Assembly: GCA_015061285.1 (NCBI GenBank)
Contig: SUWW01000015.1
Location: forward strand, 1 to 48,264
Length of the DNA stretch: 48,264 bases
Source: Bacteroidales bacterium
Lineage (GTDB): Bacteria > Bacteroidota > Bacteroidia > Bacteroidales > Marinilabiliaceae
Direction of reading: 5' to 3'
Shown here: one piece after another, positions 16,076-22,575 of the stretch
How positions within the stretch are numbered: the stretch's first letter is position 1
Layout of the letters: every line of letters starts with the position of its first letter
The notes under the pieces: generated by a model
Seen by the model: only the letters and a program-made list of their open reading frames with translations
The model's database searches: none
Told to the model about the DNA's origin: nothing
Translations under genes and position numbers: made by a program

Positions 16076-16933
16076 TTAGTCTTTTATCTGTATTACGAGA
16101 TATTTGCTTGTTTGCCAGAACGACTCAACGTTTTTGATTACCAACGATTGAGTTTCGCCATCAGCATTGTCGACAATTTCGTATGACGATTCGTTGTGCT
16201 GCGAAAGCACTTTAGCTCTGCGTCCTCCGAGGTCGATTTTGGTGACTTCGTTTTTGTTTATGGCAGTGAAAATCTTGTTGTCGATGTCGCCAGAGAGTAC
16301 TTTCTTCTTGAACAAGCCATCTTTTTCTACAATAGCTTTTTCGCGTAGGTAGCTCTTAGAGCCTATTACGTAGTAGCAAGTGTTAATCTCGTCGGTAGCA
16401 TTAGCGAGGCTTTGGTCTACTTTAGCTTTTTCGGTTGCAAGCGAGTCGACCGAAGAGGTGAGCGAAATCACAGCGCCAGTAAGTGCATTGATGTCGAGGT
16501 CTTTGTCCTTGAGCATTGCGGTGAGTTTCTCAATCTCTTTGTTTTGCTGGTCTATTTGCTCTTGCAGCACGCTAATCATTTGCTGAAGCTCTTTGTTGTT
16601 CGATGTGGCTTTACGTAGCTTGGCTTCAAGGTTTTGAACCTTTTTCTTGTTGTCGAGCAGCACTTTGTAGATGGCATCAACATCATCTTGAATTTGGTTG
16701 TTGCTACCTTCATTGAGGTTAGAGCTTATCAAGCCCTCTTTCTCTTTTATAACATTCAAGTTCTGCTGAAGTTCCGACATCGTTCCAGCTATGAGCGAGA
16801 AGTTGTCGTCTTTCGTTTGTATAACATGATTGAGTGAGTCAACTCTGCTTTGCAGAACCTGAACTTCTGCCTGATGATTGTCGCAACCTACTAATGCGGT
16901 GGCTGCAACGGCAATAACTAAAATCTTCTTCAT
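16076..16933 (-). CDS. Coiled-coil lipoprotein, last gene of the aromatic operon
   Basis: A 285-residue protein of unknown function, conserved in type among Bacteroidales. The signal peptide ends in the lipobox ALVGC with Cys17. Residues about 22-185 are heptad-rich coiled coil, and a compact C-terminal domain of about 100 residues follows, with strands like KKVLSGDIDNKIFTAINKN. It begins 18 bp after the prephenate dehydrogenase stop and precedes the operon terminator, so it is probably co-transcribed although nothing links it to amino-acid synthesis. It should be periplasmic, anchored by lipid. Confidence 0.75.
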   Translation of the reverse strand: MKKILVIAVAATALVGCDNHQAEVQVLQSRVDSLNHVIQTKDDNFSLIAGTMSELQQNLNVIKEKEGLISSNLNEGSNNQIQDDVDAIYKVLLDNKKKVQNLEAKLRKATSNNKELQQMISVLQEQIDQQNKEIEKLTAMLKDKDLDINALTGAVISLTSSVDSLATEKAKVDQSLANATDEINTCYYVIGSKSYLREKAIVEKDGLFKKKVLSGDIDNKIFTAINKNEVTKIDLGGRRAKVLSQHNESSYEIVDNADGETQSLVIKNVESFWQTSKYLVIQIKD

Positions 16934-16951
16934 TGTAATGTTGTTAGTTAA

Positions 16952-17725
16952 CTATTTTATGTTTTCCCGAAGTTTAGTCAAATATTGGCACATTTCTTCA
17001 GAATCTTTTCTTTTTATTATGTCGAGAAGTTTATTCATCTGAGACACAATGTTTTCCACTTGCGATGGTGTGTATGGGTTGAAAAGTATTTCCGAGAGAA
17101 GGAAGTCGTCTTCAGATAGTACACCTTTGGCAATGTCGAAATGTTTTTTGAAAGTGGTGCCTGGAGCATCTTGATGCTTCATGCAAGCTGCAAAAACCAT
17201 TGTCGATACGAAAGGTATTGAAAGCGAGTAGGCTATCGTTTCGTCGTGACCTTGGAATGTATATTCGTGAATATTAAGGCCTAACGACTGGTAGAAATCT
17301 TTGAAGAAGACTTTTCCCAAATGGTCGCCCTCGGCAATAATAATAGCATGATTCTGACGCAATTCGCGCAAATTGGCAAACGTAGGTCCGAACATCGGGT
17401 GTGTCGATACGTATGGATGCCCACACGATTCATAGAATTCTTTGAATCCAGTCTTCACCGAAGCAATATCCGACACCATACACATTGGCGATAGGTATGG
17501 CAGCACTTCGTTGAATGTGCTTATAGTATATTTCAATGTTACAGCATTGATGAGCAGTTCAGGATCGAAATCGCGAATCTCCTCAAGCGATGTCAAGCGA
17601 CGTGTGTTGAATACGTACTGCAATCGTTTTATGTCGCGGTCGTACACTGCAACTTCGTGCTGCAAGCATAGAGAGTCGGCTAAAATAGTGCCCATTTTGC
17701 CAGCTCCCACAATGCAAATTCTCAT
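16952..17725 (-). CDS. tyrA: Prephenate dehydrogenase
   Basis: A 257-residue NAD(P)-dependent enzyme converting prephenate to 4-hydroxyphenylpyruvate for tyrosine synthesis. The N-terminus IVGAGKMGTILADSL (3-17) is the nucleotide-binding glycine loop. The catalytic histidine region is STHPMFGPTFANL near 108-120. The C-terminal half is the helical dimerisation domain. It is short, with no ACT or chorismate mutase domain, as is usual in Bacteroidales where chorismate mutase is fused to DAHP synthase. It starts 7 bp after the stop of the upstream DAHP synthase gene. Arogenate use cannot be excluded from sequence. Confidence 0.92.
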   Translation of the reverse strand: MRICIVGAGKMGTILADSLCLQHEVAVYDRDIKRLQYVFNTRRLTSLEEIRDFDPELLINAVTLKYTISTFNEVLPYLSPMCMVSDIASVKTGFKEFYESCGHPYVSTHPMFGPTFANLRELRQNHAIIIAEGDHLGKVFFKDFYQSLGLNIHEYTFQGHDETIAYSLSIPFVSTMVFAACMKHQDAPGTTFKKHFDIAKGVLSEDDFLLSEILFNPYTPSQVENIVSQMNKLLDIIKRKDSEEMCQYLTKLRENIK

Positions 17726-17732
17726 GGTTGTA

Positions 17733-18827
17733 TTACTTCTTTGATAGTTCTTTCATCACGTTGTTTTGTCTATTCACCGACTCTTCGTGAATATCTTCAT
17801 AAACCTTCACAACGAAGTCGGGGTTCAGCCCATTTTGTTCGGCCTGCATACGACGGTTTTGCAATATCTCTTCGTAGCGTCCTTGTTGCAGAATGGTTAT
17901 GCTATGTTCGAATTTGTATTTAGCAATTTTCTCCGACACCTGCATACGTTTGCCCAGGCAACTGAGAAGTTGGCGGTCGAGTTCGTCTATTTTCATGCGG
18001 AGGTCGTCAAGCTCGGTGCGAGGCTTGTCTTCTATAGAATGGTCACGTATCACGAGTGCATTAAGTATAAGTTGAAGATGTTGTGGTGTAACTTGTTGTT
18101 TAGCGTCCGACCAAGCGCGAGCAGGACATTCGTGGCTCTCGATAATCAGACCTTCAAAGTTAAGGTCCATTGCCTCTTGTGCAACTTCTTGAATCAAGTT
18201 TGAATCGCCTGTGATGTGGCTCGGGTCGTTAATTATAGGCAATTGTGGCAAACGGCGGTGTAGTTCAATAGGAATTTGCCACTGTGGATCGTTGCGGAAG
18301 CGCGTTTTTTCATATACAGAGAAGCCTCTATGTATGGCTGCCAATTGCTTTACTCCAGCTTGGTTGAGGCGTTCGAATGCGCCTATCCACAATTCAAGGT
18401 CTGGGTTGACTGGGTTCTTTACCAATACTGGTATGTCTGTTCCTCGAAGAGCGTCGGCAATCTCTTGCACTGCGAATGGGTTCGCTGTGGTGCGGGCGCC
18501 TATCCAAAGCACATCGATGCCATATTTTATAGCTTCGTAGCATTGCTGAGCCGTGGCAACTTCGACGGCTGTGTACATACCAGTTTCTTTCTTAACACGT
18601 TGAAGCCAAGGTAGACCAACCACGCCAACACCTTCGAATGTGCCTGGTCGTGTGCGTGGCTTCCAAATGCCAGCACGGAATATTTTGATGCCGTTTGCTG
18701 CCAATTCACGTGCTGTGTTCATTACCTGTTCTTCTGTTTCGGCGCTGCATGGTCCTGCTATCACCAATGGGCGTTTCAAACTTACGCCTTCGAGCGTTAT
18801 TGGTTTTATGTCTAATGTATTTTCCAT
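17733..18827 (-). CDS. Bifunctional DAHP synthase / chorismate mutase
   Basis: A 364-residue fusion. Residues about 1-260 are a type I-beta (KDO8P synthase-like) DAHP synthase, with IAGPCSAET near 24-32 and the conserved PVLVKNPVN region. It catalyses the first step of the shikimate pathway from phosphoenolpyruvate and erythrose 4-phosphate. Residues about 265-355 are an AroQ-type chorismate mutase (DDLRMKIDELDRQLLSCLGKRM), which makes prephenate. Fusion lets the last common intermediate control the first step. The gene lies in the Phe/Tyr operon between an aminotransferase and prephenate dehydrogenase, so both ends of the pathway are expressed together under the leader attenuator. Confidence 0.94.
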   Translation of the reverse strand: MENTLDIKPITLEGVSLKRPLVIAGPCSAETEEQVMNTARELAANGIKIFRAGIWKPRTRPGTFEGVGVVGLPWLQRVKKETGMYTAVEVATAQQCYEAIKYGIDVLWIGARTTANPFAVQEIADALRGTDIPVLVKNPVNPDLELWIGAFERLNQAGVKQLAAIHRGFSVYEKTRFRNDPQWQIPIELHRRLPQLPIINDPSHITGDSNLIQEVAQEAMDLNFEGLIIESHECPARAWSDAKQQVTPQHLQLILNALVIRDHSIEDKPRTELDDLRMKIDELDRQLLSCLGKRMQVSEKIAKYKFEHSITILQQGRYEEILQNRRMQAEQNGLNPDFVVKVYEDIHEESVNRQNNVMKELSKK

Positions 18828-18864
18828 ATTTAGTTTGACTTTTTATTCTTTTTCTTGTTGTTGC

Positions 18865-20025
18865 TTATTTCATCTCTTTCAATCGGCGTATTGCCTCTTT
18901 TAGAGTCTCTACTTTCGAGCATAGCGATATGCGAAGGAAGCGTTCGCCTTGACTTCCGAAAATGAAGCCTGGCGTAATGAATATGCCCGTTTTGTGGAGT
19001 ATCTCGTCCGACAATGCTTCTGCCGATTTCCAATTGTCGGGAATGCGACCCCAAACGAACAAACCGCCTTGCTTGCGATCGGCCTTGCATCCGAGCATAT
19101 CCATAATATCGAATGCATATTTCTGACGTTCGCGATAGGTGCGATTCACTTCGTCGAACCACTCTTTGCCAAGCGCAAGGGCTTTTGCTGCAGCCGATTG
19201 CATTGGACGAAAAACGCCACTATCCATATTGCTCTTCACTCTAAGTATGCACGATATAATTTCACTATTCGATGCTGCCATGCCAAAACGCCAACCTGCC
19301 ATGTTGTGCGCTTTGCTCATCGAGTTGAGCTCTATTGCTACGTCTTTCGCTCCTTCTATAGATAGTATACTTATTGGCTTCTCGTGTAGTATGAAGCTAT
19401 ATGGGTTGTCATTACATATAAGTATGTTATGTCGACGACCGAAATCGATAATTTTCTTATATAGTTCCATTGATGCGGGCGCGCCAGTTGGCATGTTAGG
19501 GTAATTCACCCACATCATTTTCACACCGCTGAGGTCAAGTTTTTCGAGCTCGTCGAAGTTCGGTTGCCACCCGAGTTCTTCGTAGAGGTTGTATGTAATA
19601 GTCTTAGCGCCAACGAGTTTTGCTACAGATGAATAGGTAGGATAGCCAGGGTTTGGCACAAGCACACCATCGCCTTCGTTGATGAAAGCCATCATTATAT
19701 GCATGATGCCCTCTTTAGAACCAATGAGAGGCAAAATTTCGTTGTCGGGGTTTAGTTGTACGCCATACCATTGGGCATACCAATCAGCATAGCCCTTACG
19801 GAGTTCTGGTATGCCTGTGTAGCTTTGATAACCATGGACGTTGGGTTTGCGAGCTTCAGTGCTTAATGTCTCAATAATATCGTCGGCTGGAGGAAGATCG
19901 GGGCTGCCGATGCCGAGATTTATTACGTCTACGCCGCTCTTGCGCATGGCATCGAGACGACGGTTGTTGCGCGAGAAGTAGTATTCTTCTACGTTGCTTA
20001 TTCGCTTTGCTGGTGCTATTATCAC
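18865..20025 (-). CDS. Class I/II PLP aminotransferase (probable aromatic aminotransferase)
   Basis: A 386-residue fold-type I aminotransferase. The PLP lysine lies in ELNSMSKAHNMAGWR near residue 235, and the motifs NPGYPTY and VNYPNMPTGA are present. Sequence alone resembles the LL-diaminopimelate/aspartate aminotransferase group, but its place between prephenate dehydratase and DAHP synthase/chorismate mutase argues that it transaminates phenylpyruvate and 4-hydroxyphenylpyruvate to Phe and Tyr. It starts 22 bp after the pheA stop and ends 37 bp before the next gene. Full length. Confidence 0.88.
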   Translation of the reverse strand: MIIAPAKRISNVEEYYFSRNNRRLDAMRKSGVDVINLGIGSPDLPPADDIIETLSTEARKPNVHGYQSYTGIPELRKGYADWYAQWYGVQLNPDNEILPLIGSKEGIMHIMMAFINEGDGVLVPNPGYPTYSSVAKLVGAKTITYNLYEELGWQPNFDELEKLDLSGVKMMWVNYPNMPTGAPASMELYKKIIDFGRRHNILICNDNPYSFILHEKPISILSIEGAKDVAIELNSMSKAHNMAGWRFGMAASNSEIISCILRVKSNMDSGVFRPMQSAAAKALALGKEWFDEVNRTYRERQKYAFDIMDMLGCKADRKQGGLFVWGRIPDNWKSAEALSDEILHKTGIFITPGFIFGSQGERFLRISLCSKVETLKEAIRRLKEMK

Positions 20026-20047
20026 TTTATGTATATTTTGTAGTTAC

Positions 20048-20917
20048 TTATTCTTTATGACTTTGACGACCGAGTTCAAATTCGCCGAGCACTGTCAGTT
20101 TGTCGCACAAAGGGCGAACTGCATCTACAGCCTGAATGTAGCGCGTGTAGTTGTTGAACGAAAGGTCGATGTAGAAGAGATATTCCCACTCGCGACCGAC
20201 GATAGGATTCGACTGAATTTTGGTTAGGTTGATGCCGTAGAAAGCAAACACCGTAAGCACTTTTGACAAACTGCCAACTTCTTGTGCTTGTGGAAGTGAA
20301 AACACTATCGATGCGCGGTTGATGCGGTTTTGTGCAAAGAGTTCGTCTATTTCCGTCTTGCCATGTTGACTGACAATCAGGAATCGGGTGAAATTCTTTT
20401 TGTTGGTTTCTATGCCATGCTCGAGAATTTTCAATCCGTAGAGTTCTGCCGCCAATTTCGGGGCGATGGCTCCAATAGTGCGATTCTGCTTTTCGCACAA
20501 TTCTTTGGCCGAAAGAGCGGTGTCGTCGCTCTCTACGAGGCGTATGTGTGGATATTTACGGAAGAATGCTTCGCATTGGCGCAGTGCCATTGGGTGCGAA
20601 TGAACTTCGGTTAGCTCTTCAATCTTTACACCTGGCAGTGCCATCAAATTGTGCTTGATACGTAGTTTGTATTCACCAATAACTGTCAGTCCCGATTCTT
20701 TGAGTAGCGTGTAGTTCGATTGTATGGTGCCTACAAGCGTGTTTTCTATCGCTACAATACCATAGAGTTGCGAGTCGGCTTTTACGGCATCAAACAGGTC
20801 TTGAAACGTTAAGCATGGTACAACTTCAACATCGTAGTCGTTGAAAAATTCGCGAGCTGCTATCTCGTGGTTGGCTCCTGCTATGCCTTGTATGGCTACT
20901 CTTTTGGTCTCTTTCAT
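20048..20917 (-). CDS. pheA: Prephenate dehydratase
   Basis: A 289-residue enzyme that converts prephenate to phenylpyruvate. The catalytic domain (about 1-185) contains the TRF motif (NFTRFLIVS) and the ACT regulatory domain follows (about 200-280, GSLSKVLTVFAFYGINLTKIQ). The Phe-binding ESRP motif is replaced by QSNP, a divergence seen in Bacteroidetes, so feedback inhibition may differ. It is the first structural gene of the operon and starts 18 bases after the T-run of an attenuator hairpin. No chorismate mutase domain is fused; that activity is on the DAHP synthase. Confidence 0.94.
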   Translation of the reverse strand: MKETKRVAIQGIAGANHEIAAREFFNDYDVEVVPCLTFQDLFDAVKADSQLYGIVAIENTLVGTIQSNYTLLKESGLTVIGEYKLRIKHNLMALPGVKIEELTEVHSHPMALRQCEAFFRKYPHIRLVESDDTALSAKELCEKQNRTIGAIAPKLAAELYGLKILEHGIETNKKNFTRFLIVSQHGKTEIDELFAQNRINRASIVFSLPQAQEVGSLSKVLTVFAFYGINLTKIQSNPIVGREWEYLFYIDLSFNNYTRYIQAVDAVRPLCDKLTVLGEFELGRQSHKE

Positions 20918-20934
20918 TTTATATTTTGTCTACA

Positions 20935-20964
20935 ACAAAAAAGCCCACCGTTTCTGGTGGGCTT
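20935..20964 (-). terminator. Attenuator terminator before pheA
   Basis: On the minus strand the stem GCCCACC / GGTGGGC (extended to AAGCCCACC / GGTGGGCTT) with loop AGAAAC is followed by TTTTTTGTTG. This intrinsic terminator sits between the promoter and pheA, so it must be conditional. Its 5' arm can also pair with GGTGGG at 20999-21004 inside the leader peptide gene, the classic antiterminator arrangement. Confidence 0.85.
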
Positions 20965-20986
20965 ATTTCTATAAGTAATCAAATTA

Positions 20987-21067
20987 TTATTTACAACACC
21001 CACCGCTCTTTTGGCAATAACCAAAAAAGTAAAAGTAAAAACCGAAGTAAAATCGTGCAGTAAGCAT
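20987..21067 (-). CDS. Phe/Tyr-rich leader peptide of the pheA operon
   Basis: A 26-residue ORF starting MLTA followed by RFYFGFYFYFFGY (residues 5-17) and ending CQKSGGCCK. Six Phe and four Tyr codons lie within twelve consecutive positions (6-17), which is far from chance. It ends 22 bases before a strong intrinsic terminator that precedes pheA, and it follows a -7 box at 21109-21116. Codons 22-23 (GGT GGG) are complementary to the terminator's 5' arm. Model by analogy with pheA/trp leaders: a ribosome starved of Phe- or Tyr-tRNA stalls on these codons, leaves GGTGGG free to form the antiterminator and lets transcription reach pheA. An overlapping out-of-phase frame exists but lacks such bias. 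Confidence 0.85.
   Translation of the reverse strand: MLTARFYFGFYFYFFGYCQKSGGCCK
20999..21004 (-). promoter_or_regulatory. Antiterminator strand within the leader gene
   Basis: GGTGGG on the minus strand (leader codons 22-23) is complementary to CCCACC of the terminator's 5' arm, with a further G-U pair possible. A ribosome at the leader stop codon would cover it, whereas one stalled at residues 6-15 would not. Confidence 0.65.
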
Positions 21068-21108
21068 TGTCTTTCTATATCTTTTGTCATTTGTCGTTTT
21101 CGACGCAG

Positions 21109-21116
21109 CAAAAGTA
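21109..21116 (-). promoter_or_regulatory. Bacteroidetes -7 box for the aromatic operon
   Basis: The minus strand reads TACTTTTG (TAnnTTTG). Transcription would start near 21102, about 35 bases before the leader peptide ATG. A TTTG further upstream is too distant to be a good -33 element. Confidence 0.55.
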
Positions 21117-21166
21117 GGTATTTTTATATATACGTTGTTAAGATTCAAACAGAAAATTTCAAAATT

Positions 21167-21889
21167 TTACAAGAAGCGACGATGAACCGCTCTAAAAAAT
21201 GCTTCAACGGTAGGGTCGTTTTCGTCGAAATGGTATGTGCTCATCACTTTTCCATATGCCTCGTTGAAGTCGGTAGATTGGTTTATCATGTCGATGATAG
21301 TGTTGAATTCGTTGGTTTTTCCACCGAATAGTTCTTTCTGATACAAGAATCTATCGCTGATACTGAACGCTTTAGCCACGTTGTCGACTGGTGTTCCGTA
21401 ATTTACAAGGTCAGCCGAATTGATAGCTTTTGCAGGTTTGGGTTCTGGCGTGGGCGCCGCAACTTTAGGAGCTGGTTTGGGCTGAGGTTTTGGCTCAACT
21501 TTGGCTTGTGGTTTAGGTTCTGGTTTAGGTTCTGGCTTGGGTTCAGGCTTAGGCCTTGGGCTCTCTTTGGGCGCGTTGTTGACGGTTGTAGCCACATCGA
21601 CAGGTTTTGTTGGCTCTTCAACCACATCGTGAAGCTCAGGCTCACTTTCTATAACTATGGTAGTGTTTTCGGTCTTTGGACTGCAGCTACTCTTTATGCA
21701 CGCTTGGTTGTCGTTGTCTTTTGCCCAATGGTCGAGTAGAGCTATTTCGTTGGATATGCCTGAGTTTTTGCGCTTTAGCAGTTCTATAAAATCTTGTTCG
21801 ATGGTATCGGCTTCTTTGAAAGTCTCAACCAAATTGCTCATTTCCCTAAGGTCGCTAATTATGATGTCGATTATCGCGTTCTTTTTCAT
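21167..21889 (-). CDS. Conserved Bacteroidales hypothetical protein with Pro/Lys/Glu linker
   Basis: A 240-residue protein in three parts: an N-terminal helical region (1-60), a low-complexity linker at about 105-155 built from PKPEPKPE-like repeats, and a C-terminal helical domain (about 165-240; KAFSISDRFLYQKELFGGK then EAYGKVMSTYHFDENDPTVEAFFRAVHRRF). The last domain belongs to a common Bacteroidetes hypothetical family with the pattern NDRFxFxxELFGG. No signal peptide or TM segment is obvious, so it is likely cytoplasmic. It is transcribed divergently from thymidine kinase. Function unknown. Confidence 0.75.
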   Translation of the reverse strand: MKKNAIIDIIISDLREMSNLVETFKEADTIEQDFIELLKRKNSGISNEIALLDHWAKDNDNQACIKSSCSPKTENTTIVIESEPELHDVVEEPTKPVDVATTVNNAPKESPRPKPEPKPEPKPEPKPQAKVEPKPQPKPAPKVAAPTPEPKPAKAINSADLVNYGTPVDNVAKAFSISDRFLYQKELFGGKTNEFNTIIDMINQSTDFNEAYGKVMSTYHFDENDPTVEAFFRAVHRRFL

Positions 21890-21911
21890 ACAAACAGCAT
21901 TCGTTTATTTT

Positions 21912-21919
21912 TACTTTTG
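21912..21919 (+). promoter_or_regulatory. Bacteroidetes -7 box for tdk
   Basis: TACTTTTG matches TAnnTTTG about 33 bases before the GTG start of thymidine kinase. It lies only 6 bp from the minus-strand box for the divergent gene. Confidence 0.5.
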
Positions 21920-21925
21920 CATCTA

Positions 21926-21933
21926 CAAATGTA
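21926..21933 (-). promoter_or_regulatory. Bacteroidetes -7 box for the divergent hypothetical gene
   Basis: The minus strand reads TACATTTG (TAnnTTTG), with the start codon at 21889 about 37 bases downstream. The two divergent promoters face away from each other but overlap, so only one polymerase can bind at a time. Confidence 0.5.
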
Positions 21934-21951
21934 GCCAAACTATTCAACGAC

Positions 21952-22572
21952 GTGTTTCTTGAACAAAAAAATGACCGCCAATCTTGTCGCGGATGGATTG
22001 AAGTGATAACAGGTTCTATGTTTTCTGGTAAAACAGAGGAACTTATGAGGCGTTTGCGCCGTGCTGTGCTTGCTAAGCAAAGGGTAGAGGTGTACAAACC
22101 TGCTGTCGATGTGCGTTATAGCGAGACCGACGTGGTGTCGCACGATGCCAATTCGGTGAACTCAATAGCCGTTGAGAATGCCAATAATATACTTTTGCTT
22201 GCTGCCGAAGCCGATGTAGTAGGCATTGACGAGGCTCAATTTTTTGGTCCTGAGGTAGTTGATGTCTGTCAAAAACTCGCAGCCATGGGTGTTCGTGTTA
22301 TTGTGGCTGGTTTGGATATGGATTATTTGGGTAAACCATTTGGCAGCATTCCGCAACTTATGGCGGTGGCCGAACACGTATCTAAAATGCACGCTATTTG
22401 TTCGCGTTGTGGCAATTTAGCTCAATATTCGCATCGCCTCGTTTCTGTGGGCAATCTTGTGTTGCTTGGTAGCACCGAGCAATACGAACCGCTTTGCCGC
22501 ACATGCTATTTGGCTACTAAAGATGCCGAATCGACAATGAAAATCGATTCCGAAAAATCTGTTGCAGAGTAA
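21952..22572 (+). CDS. tdk: Thymidine kinase
   Basis: A 206-residue type II thymidine kinase that phosphorylates thymidine to dTMP in the salvage pathway. The P-loop is GSMFSGKTE at residues 21-29, Walker B is GIDEAQFF, and a zinc site is formed by CSRC and CRTC in the C-terminal lasso region. The start is a GTG at 21952; this gives an N-terminal extension before WIEVITGSMF like that of Bacteroides homologues, and no ATG is available between it and the P-loop in a better position. It ends 3 bp from the convergent sulfatase gene. Confidence 0.95.
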   Translation: MFLEQKNDRQSCRGWIEVITGSMFSGKTEELMRRLRRAVLAKQRVEVYKPAVDVRYSETDVVSHDANSVNSIAVENANNILLLAAEADVVGIDEAQFFGPEVVDVCQKLAAMGVRVIVAGLDMDYLGKPFGSIPQLMAVAEHVSKMHAICSRCGNLAQYSHRLVSVGNLVLLGSTEQYEPLCRTCYLATKDAESTMKIDSEKSVAE

Positions 22573-22575
22573 ACA

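Noticed and set aside
20914-21111. A 65-codon ORF on the minus strand overlapping the leader peptide and ending in ATGA at the pheA start
   Set aside because: Its upstream end overlaps the promoter box, it runs through the terminator hairpin and has no compositional signal; the F/Y-rich frame explains the region much better.
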